Below are positions 12,091 through 21,665 of a stretch of DNA of 64,000 nt, piece by piece. Where the stretch lies: positions 126,396 to 190,395 of the forward strand of contig VXBM01001214.1 of the NCBI GenBank assembly GCA_013400155.1, written 5' to 3'. Origin of the DNA: Helopsaltes ochotensis (lineage: Eukaryota > Chordata > Aves > Passeriformes > Locustellidae). The notes beneath the pieces were generated by a model. It ran no database searches. It saw only the letters and a program-made list of their open reading frames with translations, and was not told the DNA's origin. The position numbers were made by a program, and so were the translations under genes. How positions within the stretch are numbered: position 1 is the stretch's first letter; every line of letters begins with the position of its first letter.

Positions 12091-14070
12091 TAATATTATT
12101 AAAATATTTTTTAAATGAACACTTCCGAGAGATCTCTTCAGAGTACATGCTCATTGTGAACTTTTTTTAAATAGCAAGATGCATTGTTCTACCCACAGGT
12201 GATGTTCCTGTGAAAAGTTCAGAGACGATAACCATCTCCTCCTGTAGATGTTTGAGCACATCTCATCTGTGAACTCTAAGATCAAGTCTTACTCTACATC
12301 CCTCTAGGGTTTTCTGGGAGACTCCTTATTTGAGACTGCAAATTCAGTGCACAGAGACTAAATTTACAAGTATTGCTTTTATGGGGAAAAGCGTTCTCTT
12401 GTTCACAGCAATTATAGTAATTACCCTCACTTTACCCTCTTTTAGACTAAATAACCCTCACTTACAGTTCACGACCCTGCCATGTTCTAAACTGACTTGT
12501 CCTTCTCTCATCACCCTGAGAATGTGTCCACCTTCCCCCTGAAGGGAATCATGCTCATGCTAAAGGTTTCCTTTATTGAGCTGAACATTCTGCCACTCGT
12601 GGAAAATTAATCTTTGGGGCAGCTCTGATTGCTCATCTGGTGTGTTGGCAAAATATTACCTGCAAATATTGCTCTCTACGTGCCCCTTAAAAACACAAAA
12701 AGTGCATGAAAAAATCCACCCCACTGATCCAATGAATTGAATCTTTCATCCTTTGAGCAAATATAATTGAATTGGCTGTTATGGTGGTTGTTTTCAATTA
12801 TTGCCTGGGAATTTATTGGCTTGTCTTCCTGCTAGAGACCTTGAGAGTTAGGCAGGGAATTCTATCAGTGACTGCCTTTAAGAAAACTGTTGCGGTAGCT
12901 AGTCTTGGTTAAATTGTAATATTTAATGTAATTGGAGTTTAAAGTGCACCTTGTCCCATTGCCATGGCTGAGCAGCAGCTGAAGCAGCAGTCAGGGTGCT
13001 CCACACAACCTAAAATGATGGTAGGTAACTATCTTCAAGCTATTGACTCTTATCCCTGATCAATAAAGTCCATTGGGTCTAGAAAGTTGCTTTGTCCCGT
13101 CCCAAGGTGATATCTCAAGGTGTGACTTTCGTACTTGTGGTGGTGATAAAGCCTGACCACCACACAGTGGGGCAGAGAGGAAAAAAAAAAATAGATAAAG
13201 GTTATGGCAGGAGGGTTACAGGGGGTTTGTGTCAAACAAACACCAAGCAGAGCTGGACTTTGCACAAATAATGGGCCTCTGATTTTGGTACCTCCATGGG
13301 AATCCATTTAGAAACCCCTGCTGGATAAGTGTTGGTAGTGATGGCTGAGGAACTGCAGGAGCTCAGCACAAGGCAGCGCCTGAATGCAGTTCGAGGATGG
13401 CAAGAGAGTTTTTTAACCTCAGCCACACAATCCACTCTCTGTAATAATTTGGGTATTTAAGCCAACTAATTTAAAGCTAGCCTGGGCATCTTGCAAAGCC
13501 CAGTCACATATCTGAGCGCAGGACAGACAGACTTTTCACAGAAATCGCCTCTTCCATCCTGCTTTTGCTGCTGATGGCAAGACTGGAGGAGAAATCCAGC
13601 CTGTGCACCCAGAGCAGGCTGTGACCTTCACTGAGAAGAGACGCTGTGAGGGAAGCAGGGTGTGAAATTGGAGCTACCTGCTGTAATTTTGCAAAATTAA
13701 AATGAGATGAGCAGCCACAGTGTTCCCAGCCAGCTTCTTGCAGATCAAAGCTGGGCTGCTCAGTTCCAGCAGCTGACAGGCACACGGCACTGGAACAGAC
13801 TCACGAGATGACATTGCTTTCCTGAGAAATGCCATCCCCTTGCAAAGCTGCTGCCCTTGATAAAGAGGGATCAGAAGGTCACACTCCTCTCCCTGCTGAA
13901 AGTTTATCACACAGGAAGACGCTCAAGCAAAACTTTTGAGGGGATTTGCTTCATCTAACATCCATCTCCTGCCAAATGTCCACTTTGATGTGCCACCTGA
14001 GTTGGCATGTCCTGAAGTCAGGACTGCTTTTCTCTTTCCATTTTTAAATTTTTCTTTTTTTTTTTTTAAT
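12091..14070. other. Non-coding, no gene recognised
   Basis: There is no recognised repeat. A somewhat GC-richer stretch at about 13220-13990 has no coding signal that I trust. A T-rich tract at about 14041-14069 leads into the pentamer array. Confidence 0.5.
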
Positions 14071-14164
14071 TCCTTTCCTTTCCTTTCCTTTCCTTTCCTT
14101 TCCTTTCCTTTCCTTTCCTTTCCTTTCCTTTCCTTTCCTTTCCTTTCCTTTCCTTTCCTTTCCT
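14071..14164. repeat. (TTTCC)n pentanucleotide microsatellite
   Basis: The unit TTTCC (AAGGG/GGAAA class) repeats about 19 times without visible interruption and then runs straight into an assembly gap. All purines lie on one strand. The true length is unknown because the array is cut off by the N run. Confidence 0.95.
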
Positions 14165-14606
14165 NNNNNNNNNNNNNNNNNNNNNNNNNNNNNNNNNNNN
14201 NNNNNNNNNNNNNNNNNNNNNNNNNNNNNNNNNNNNNNNNNNNNNNNNNNNNNNNNNNNNNNNNNNNNNNNNNNNNNNNNNNNNNNNNNNNNNNNNNNNN
14301 NNNNNNNNNNNNNNNNNNNNNNNNNNNNNNNNNNNNNNNNNNNNNNNNNNNNNNNNNNNNNNNNNNNNNNNNNNNNNNNNNNNNNNNNNNNNNNNNNNNN
14401 NNNNNNNNNNNNNNNNNNNNNNNNNNNNNNNNNNNNNNNNNNNNNNNNNNNNNNNNNNNNNNNNNNNNNNNNNNNNNNNNNNNNNNNNNNNNNNNNNNNN
14501 NNNNNNNNNNNNNNNNNNNNNNNNNNNNNNNNNNNNNNNNNNNNNNNNNNNNNNNNNNNNNNNNNNNNNNNNNNNNNNNNNNNNNNNNNNNNNNNNNNNN
14601 NNNNNN
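14165..14606. other. Assembly gap (442 N)
   Basis: This is an undetermined sequence. The left edge is inside the TTTCC array and the right edge is unique sequence, so at least part of the missing DNA is probably more pentamer repeat. Any open frame reported across it is meaningless. Confidence 0.98.
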
Positions 14607-15624
14607 GTCCTCATTTGATTATTTCATAGGCTTTCTTTTAAACACATTTTTAATCTCTCTGGCTCTGTGGAATTCTCCCAGCCTACCCCTCAGTGTCCTC
14701 CTGACACCCAGAGCTGGTGTGACACGCAGTGATGTGAAAGCAACTGAAAGAGCAATGCCTGGTTCTTGTCAGACGACGGCTATGCGCTCTGCCCAAACCA
14801 TGCACAAAGTGCCTGATCCCCACATAAATTCTACAGGGACTAAATAGGGTAAGTGAATGAAACCCAATTCTGAAATACCTTGTCCCTGTGAGTTTGGTTC
14901 CCTGCTGTCTTGCTTCACAGGAAGGCAGGAGGCAGGCCCAGGATGGCTCCTGGCATTTTCTGAGTCGCTCTTTGCACTCCTCGCTGGCCTGCTGCAAGCT
15001 GATTTTAGCCCTGTGCACTGTGTGGGGAAAGTGAGGATTCCTCAGAAGTGCTCAACAATGTGAATCAATCATAAATGATAACTTTGTAATGGCTGACGGT
15101 ACAAGTCCATGTGGTGCTAAATCTTTGTGCAACTCATGGGGTAAATGCATAATGTGAGTTCTGCAGGAGGCTCCCACTGCCCTGCCCACAGCACGTGATT
15201 GATTCTGTGCTAACAGGCTCTAGTGATTTCCGAGTTACCACAGGAAGATATATTCCTAGATTAGATGTATAGACATTACGTCTCACTCTGTTTTACCCAA
15301 ATACACACACCATTTTCAGCTCTATCTCCATAGCCAAAAATGTTACTTCAATATAATCACACAAGCATTAAAATGAAAATGGTGGCAAAATTGACACGAG
15401 GTAGTTTTTTTGCTTTTTCTGAGAAACAATAAATTGTCATTTCCGGTTTGCAAATCATTGATAAATCCAATTCAGTGATTAATAGTCTACATATAATTAT
15501 AAATTTGTATTTGTATAGTTATTGTTTGGTTGCTACAACAGTCCAGGGGAAGGCTTTCTTGGAGAAATGTGTGGGATCCTACAGCTGATGGGGCCATCCA
15601 CAGCTCATCTAATTTAGGAATGTA
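14607..15624. other. Non-coding, no gene recognised
   Basis: Moderately GC-rich to about 15060, then AT-rich. I find no convincing exon, RNA gene or named repeat. Bases 15540-15624 may be the diverged 5' part of the following CR1. Confidence 0.5.
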
Positions 15625-15857
15625 TATTAGGACAAGGGGGAATGGTTTTAAACTGCCAGAAGAGAGGGTTAGATTGGATTTAGGGAAGAAATCCTTCCCT
15701 GTGAGGGTGGTAAGGCTCTGGCACAGGGTGCCCAGAGAAGCTGTGGCTGCCCCTGGATCCCTGGAAGTGTCCCAGGCCAGGCTGGACAGGGATTGGAGCA
15801 CCCTGGGACAGTGATCTTCAAGATCCTTTCCTTCCAACCCAACCCTTCTATTATTCA
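15625..15857 (+). mobile_element. CR1 LINE, 5'-truncated 3' end
   Basis: This is a clear CR1 3' untranslated region. The order is 'tattaggacaaggggg', 'aatggttttaaactgcca', 'gattggatttagggaagaaa', 'gggtgcccagagaagctg', 'ccctggatccctggaagtg', 'ccaggccaggctggac'. It ends with the 'ccttccaacccaaccctt' block and a degenerate ATTCTATG-type tail. This is among the best-preserved CR1 copies in the window. It has no coding capacity. Confidence 0.92.
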
Positions 15858-16289
15858 CAAAAAAGTAAAGTCATTTAACTTGGTTCATTCCAGCTATAGA
15901 TATGAGCAATGAAGTTTTCCACCCCGTGGCTGAAAATCAAGAAAAGGTTTTGTTGCAGTGTATTTCCTGCTCAGAAAGCCTGAAAATTCCTCATCCTTGC
16001 AGGGTTTTTGAATCTTGCTGAAGTCCTGCCTACAGTCCCAGGTCCCTCCTTTTACCTCCCCTGCAGAGATTGATCCAGGAGGTAGCCAGGGAGGATGCCC
16101 ACCACACAGAACTTTGGCCACAGCCAGGGCTCTGCTTCAGCAGCAACGGTTACATGAGGAAAATGTGAGTAAAGATTAAAAAAAATTAATATCTAGTTTC
16201 CTCCTCACCTTTAGGGACAAACCAGACATCACAGATGAATGCTGCAGCCAGCCAGGTATGAAAAGTATATGGTGAGAGCAACTCTCATC
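15858..16289. other. Non-coding, no gene recognised
   Basis: Mixed composition; no named repeat or coding signal. Confidence 0.5.
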
Positions 16290-16400
16290 ACTTATCTTCT
16301 GAGCACTGATGCTTTCCAAGCAATTACAACTCACATCCTTTGCCAGCCAGGCATGTGCCCTAACCACTAGACAGAGTCATGATTCTTTTCACTCCTTCCC
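16290..16400 (-). mobile_element. Decayed tRNA-derived SINE (head region)
   Basis: On the minus strand, 16372 down to 16351 reads as a tRNA-like A-box region with the core 'tctagtggttagggcacatg'. About 30 bases further on is a degraded B-box-like 'gagttgtaattg'. The 'tagtggttaggg' head followed by a 'gcatgcc' type extension is typical of old tRNA-derived SINEs shared by birds, turtles and crocodilians. The 3' part is not clear enough to name a family, and I did not find the tail. It is unlikely to be a functional tRNA gene, because the acceptor and anticodon arms are not intact. Confidence 0.5.
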
Positions 16401-19101
16401 TGTAGCCTGATGAATCTTTAATTCTTTCATTAAAACTGGAGCAGCTTCAGCAAGAAGACTTGTCACGGCCTCCCATTTTGGTGACTAAATTTATTTCCAT
16501 TAATCTGCTGCTAGCGGCTTTTTACTGCTTGTGGCTTTGCTCGCTTGAAGAAGTTTTTGCTGACATGATTGTGTTGGCTGTTCATTTGCCAGTCTGTCCT
16601 TGGGTGCTGGCATCAGATCTGTTGACCAATTTCATCAAGCTTGAAAGAGGGATAGAAGTTTTGCAGATAACTGAGTGCTGAAAAGCATTATAAAGATGGA
16701 CAGGGGGATAGAGAGGGAAAGATTAATCAGTTTGGCAAAAAGGAAGAGGAGGCAGAGCTCAAGTGTCAGCCTTTCCACTTAGCAGTGGGATTGTTTCATC
16801 TTGCAAGCAGGCTGCAGCTGTGCCTGTGCTTCCCCTTGGGCAATGATGTGACACTCATTGGTGGGGAGAGTAACAGAGGGAATTTCAAATTCCAGCCGTT
16901 CAGGCTCTGCTCCTTCTGATGAAAGCAACTCTTTTCCTTCAGCGTTGCATGTCCCAGGAAGTTAAATCAGATGATATTGTTGGTTCTTGTCTGCTACTTC
17001 TGTCCTGTTCTTTCAATGTTTATATCAAGTCATGATAATTTAACTTTTTAAGATTACTGATAGCAATGGTGATTAAGTAAATGTTATAATCACTATGTCC
17101 TGTTAATGGAAAAGAAAAATCCCAGTTGGATTCTCAGCTCTTGGTTTACCAGTACTTTCTTACTTCTTAGGAAAAAAACCGAAAAATTATAAAAAGTTCA
17201 TGAAGAACTTGGACATTTATGTATTTATTGTAGGAAGTGCCCTAAGCAATATTTGGGGAGAAAAAAAAATATTCAAGGTTCAATATTCTGGATACCTGGA
17301 TTTGAATTAAAGAGAAAGAGAAAAGAAGCATGTAGGTAGGAAAGCAAACATTGCTTTGAAAAAAACTGTTCAAATTCCTGATTTTGAAAGGAAATGTTGA
17401 TAATCTCTGTCCAAATTTTGGTCATGCTTTCCCAAATATCTTGAAATGTATAATAATTTACTTTTCTCTTCTCTCTTTGTATCTCCTCTAAGCACCTGAG
17501 ATTTGACATCTCATTTTCTCCCTTATCAATGATCAACACATTAGAGTCTTCATTTCAATAAATTTAATTTTCATTTACTCCTTCAGATATGCTATATGGT
17601 AAAAACATTACCCAGTTTAATCTGTCACGTACCAGAGCTATGTTGCTTTTCTGATTCTTAAATTATCCTACATATATCTGTACCCTGCCCCAAAATAAAT
17701 TAATTTACACAGTAACCAAATCTGGAATGGGAGGACCAAGCAGTCAATTCAAATCTGAATTTATTTAAAACTTGTTGGTTCAGTCACTTGGGAAGGGAGG
17801 TGAAGGCTGGTCTGGCTCTCCTCTCTCTGGCTCTCAGTGATGCTGTGCTGTCTGTTAAAGAACTGATTTAACAGGTAAGTACTAAAACTGATCTACTTTA
17901 AGATTTGAAAAACTCAGGTGATCACAAAAGCAAACTACACTGTTGCTTCAAATCAAAATTCACTCTTAGTGAAAGCAAAAAGGCTGGTTGAGATCCTCAG
18001 TAGCTGAAACAAAGGATAAGTACAGCTGGGGAACCCCAGAATTCTCTGTATTCTTTAGGAATACAATCCTAAGTTGTTCTTCACATTCATTGAATTTGTT
18101 ATAAAATGTAAGATCCACTCTTATTCTAACCCTGTCATTTAGTGATGTGACAATCAACCTTGTCTTTAATTAGGGAGTAAAAAACTCACTATGAATATAT
18201 ATATAACTCTAGTAAGAGTCTTCCTTTGGATACTGAAAATGGCTGTTCTTGACATTTCTCATGAACTTTGTCTCTTACATTGTAATGGTCTCCATAGTGA
18301 GGCATCAATCTCCATATCATCTCAACCCAGAAAATTAAACAAAACCGAAATATTTTAAGAGATCAGAAAGTAATCAAGAAGAGAACTTGCTTAATTGAAT
18401 ATACCCTAGAATTGTCAGCAGCTAAAGGAAAATGTAATTTCTAGATAAAATAGAAGCTTTGCTGTTTTTAACAATTTAGGACAGTTTCTGACCCCTTCTC
18501 ATGCTGGTGTGAATATTCAGCATAATAGATGTGTTCATTTTCTTCCTTAGAGGAATAAATTACTCAGTAAGAGGATATTTTTCCAATATTCCAGATTCTG
18601 GAAGATATCAAATGAAAGAAGGCAATACACTACTTTAATGAAAGAACAGGTAACTACAGTTTGAGAAGAGTAAAACTGAGTCTACACAATTAAATAGAAT
18701 ATACTGATATCAAAAAAAGAAGTAAGTGTTTCTTTAACTGCCAATTCTGTGTAAGTAAGAAAAAACAGATGAATAGGATTATTCTGTTAGCTCACTGATA
18801 GTGGATGGCACTTTCTCTTTTTAAATTTTTTTTAATTTTTTTTTTTGAACACTGCTTCAAATTTCATTATATGCCCAATGTATTCTTACCTCTTCAATTA
18901 TGTTTTCACTGAATTTTCTGTGGCTTCCAGCTATGAAAAATGTCTAACTAGAACGTAACATTGTCTCTTTTTCACCCCTTCCTAGGAGCTTATTTAAGTG
19001 TACTTATGAACTTTTATGAAGGGACAGGGAAGCATGAACACCCCCATGGAAGGGAAATTCATCCATCTACACCAGAAGAAAACACACAGAAATCAAAAAA
19101 C
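16401..19101. other. Non-coding; contains a candidate exon
   Basis: This is AT-rich sequence without a named repeat. The only notable item is the 37-nt segment with strong splice sites at 17838-17874, listed separately. Part of 18990-19101 may be the diverged 5' end of the CR1 that follows. Confidence 0.5.
17838..17874 (+). other. Candidate 37-nt non-coding exon with strong splice sites
   Basis: Upstream is a near-ideal acceptor: a CT-rich tract over about 17810-17837 ending in 'ggctctcag'. Downstream is a consensus donor, ACAG|gtaagt, with the GT at 17875. The 37 nt between them have a stop in every frame on the + strand, so if used it would be a non-coding or frame-breaking exon. This is inferred from splice signals only, and such pairs also arise by chance in 64 kb. 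Confidence 0.3.
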
Positions 19102-19218
19102 TTGAGCAACCTGGTCTAGTGAAAGGTGACCCTTCCCATGATATGATGGTTGCAATTAGATGATCTTTAAGGTTCCTTCCAACCCAAACTATTCTGTTGT
19201 TCTATGATTCTATGATTA
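19102..19218 (+). mobile_element. CR1 LINE 3' end with octamer tail
   Basis: The segment reads 'ttgagcaacctggtctag', 'tgaaaggtgacccttccc', 'attagatgatctttaagg', 'ttccttccaacccaaact' and ends in about two ATTCTATG units near 19199-19217. This is the last about 115 bp of a CR1 and is strongly 5'-truncated. Confidence 0.93.
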
Positions 19219-19489
19219 TTTGGAAATAAATAAATGATTGTCCTTTCCCAAGAAATTTTTTTTCAAAGATCCTTGGACCGCAGAGCTGGAAATGGCAGAG
19301 TTTGGAGATGTACATCTTGCATAATGAGAAACAAGAAACTATGAAAAGCAAAATCAGGGCTAGACACATTCCATTTTTTGTTGCTGAAGGGAGTTTAGCT
19401 CATTGTGGGTATGAAATAACTAACTAAATTAATGATGTATTCAATTTGCTCTATTTTGTAATAGAGGGAAAGCAGAAGGTTCTGAGCAG
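19219..19489. other. Non-coding, no feature recognised
   Basis: AT-rich sequence between the CR1 tail and the following LTR; nothing identified. Confidence 0.5.
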
Positions 19490-20135
19490 GAATGCTCCAA
19501 TGGGCCACTGTTAAACCAGCTGGGGCAGTGTTTTTTATCTCTTCCAGGACCCATCCTCCCTCCAGGGGATATCTGCTGTTAATGGGCCATCGAGGCTCAC
19601 TGCATGACTGATAACATTACATCATCCCATTGGGAGATGCTCCACCCAGGGGGAGGAGCCCAGCATTCCTACCTGGATAAAATCTGAGATTCAGAACACC
19701 AGAGCAGCCTGTTTCCACTGGATTCCCAGAGGAAGACTGGACCCATCTTACCACCGCTGGACCTTCAGCGGAAAACTCCACCCTTCTACAGAATCATTGC
19801 TTCAACAGAAGCACATCTGTCACTGCAGGAGGACTTGATTGGACTGCTACCAACACCCTGACCAGCAGGGTGTCAGGCTGTATTCTGTGTATTCTGACTC
19901 TGTCAGTGTTTTCTTTTTGTTTGTTTGCTTGTTTGTACTACTACATTTTTATTTTTAATATTCCTAGTAAAGAAATGTTATTCCTATTCCCATATCTTTG
20001 CCTGAAAGCCCCTCAATCTCAAAATTATAATAATTCAGAGGGAGGGGGTTTATATTCTCCATTCCAAGGGAGGTTCCTGCCTCCCTCAGCTGACACCTGT
20101 CTTTCCAAACTGAAACAGGGAGAACATGACAGGTG
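19490..20135 (+). mobile_element. LTR of an endogenous retrovirus, songbird-type
   Basis: I recognise this as a common songbird LTR layout. It has a U3 with 'catcatcccattgggagatg' and a 'ccagggggaggagccc' block, then a TATA-like 'ggataaaatc' at about 19675-19684. Next comes a CT/GA-mixed leader, then a GTTT-rich stretch (19910-19937). A variant polyadenylation signal AGTAAA sits at 19966-19971. A conserved 3' part includes 'attataataattcagaggg' and 'gacacctgtctttccaaac'. I see no gag, pol or env sequence next to it, so it is probably a solo LTR. Neither terminal TG/CA pair nor a target duplication could be fixed, so both edges are approximate. An open frame at 19870-20250 is a by-product of this LTR. 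Confidence 0.65.
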
Positions 20136-20864
20136 GAGGAGGGATGCTGAGCCATGGAATGAGAAGGTAATTACAATTTCACAGAGAAAATGTGTGACAA
20201 CGGTAAGGGAAGAAGCAAAAGAAAGTTTTTCAGGAAATACTGTGAAATAGGAAGAAAAAAAAGGGGGTTTTTTGCCTGTGCAACCAATTAAACCATGTCA
20301 TAGGGGTCAACCTCTAGGGAATCTAACCCTCAGAGGCAAAGACCATATCTTCCATGAAGTGTCTAAATATTAAGAAAAGATACAAAGGCAGATACATCAG
20401 AGAAAAGAAACACTCAAAAATATTAGCAAGGGCATAAAAATATAGGTCTTATTTTTATATTAGAATAACAGGCTAAATTCCCAATTGCGTACATTGCTAA
20501 CATTCATTTAAAAGAACAGAACTAAAAGTCATGTGTTTAAGTAAGACAGAGTGGGAAGTAATTTTGTAAGATTTTGTAGACAAAAGTTATTTTTCACACC
20601 CCTGAGGTCTTGTCTAATACATCGGTAGCCAAAAACCCCCAACCAACCACAAACTCTCCCACAAACAAACAATCAAACAAAATTCAAAATCTTTTGTGGT
20701 TTCTAAAGCACAGCTGGAATTTAAAAAACCCCAACTACTTACTTGAGGGCGTAAAAAAAGAAGTGTAAGGAATAAGAGAGATAGAACTACAACTCTTTCA
20801 AGATTAGAGAAAAAAGCCCAGTTTTCACAGTTGCCACTAAAGGCATCTGTGCAAGACTTGTGTT
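20136..20864. other. Non-coding; C/A-rich low-complexity patch
   Basis: There is nothing identifiable except a C/A-rich low-complexity stretch at about 20630-20690 (CCAACC and ACAAAC words). Confidence 0.5.
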
Positions 20865-21665
20865 GTTTGAAATATTCATAAGCGACCCAAAAAAGGGAAC
20901 AAGCAAAGAAGTGACAAAATTTGCAAATGACAGAAAATGATTCAGGACATTTTAAACCGAAAGACATGCAAGAAACTGCAGCAGGTTTTCCTGATGCTGG
21001 GTGCTAAAGAGCTACAATTGCTGATGGGAGACAGTTCTTGTTAAAGGCAAAGGGGTAAACACAGGACAGAAATTCTCACTGTACATAAACAGAGGCAACT
21101 GCAAGATTAACTTTTGCCAGTCTGAAAAGGATCAAAGAGTCACTCTTTCTGGTCTCTTCAGAAATCTTGCTCAGTAGTAAAAAGATTTCATGAAGGCAAA
21201 TAGAGCACTATTGTTAAAAACAGTAGAAGAAAATACAAGGACCTTGAAGACAGAGAAGAAAACACAAAAAACATTAAGGGAAAAAAATTAAGAGAAATTT
21301 GTGCCTGTTTAGGAATTCTTTTCTTGACTTGGAAAAGGAGATACAATCGAAAAAGGAGACAGGTAAGAGCAAAGTCATGAAAAAACTTCTCTAGGAAGTA
21401 TTTTGAGAAATTTTGCAAATTTAAGCAAGTATTTTGAGGCTTTTCAGATGAGAAAAGTGAGGGAGAGTATGACAAAGACCAACAAAATCATGAGCTGCAT
21501 GGAGAAGGAGAATGAGGAACGGTCAGGAGAAAATTCTTGTATTATTCACTTTTGAAAACAGAAAAAAAACCCCAAACAAACCAACAAGTAAAGTGCTCTG
21601 TAACTGATAGAAGTAATCATTATTTTCACCCAGTATATGATTAGACAGTGGAATCCAACGGGGTT
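20865..21665 (+). mobile_element. Ancient CR1-type LINE remnant
   Basis: The segment is heavily decayed but retains the order of an old CR1 3' region of the kind shared among reptiles and birds. First comes 'aaatattcataagcgaccc', followed by 'gacaaaatttgcaaatgac', then 'gatgctgggtgctaaagag'. Further on are 'gaaggcaaatagagcac', 'ttggaaaaggagatac', 'ggcttttcagatgagaa' and 'aaatcatgagctgcatgg', then 'aattcttgtattattcac'. The ORF is full of stops and indels. Divergence is clearly greater than for the CR1 copies with intact octamer tails, so this insertion is much older. The exact subfamily is not assigned. Confidence 0.7.

Noticed and set aside
13936..14847. 303-codon open frame
   Set aside because: It is open only because it spans the pentamer array and the 442-N gap; the real part has no gene-like content. 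The same applies to the frames across 53342-53696.
16341..16372. Possible tRNA gene on - strand
   Set aside because: Only the A-box region is intact. The B-box is degraded and the acceptor and anticodon stems do not form, so a SINE remnant explains it better.
19870..20250. 126-codon open frame on + strand
   Set aside because: It is contained mostly within the LTR at 19490-20135 and follows the GTTT-rich and R/U5-like text.
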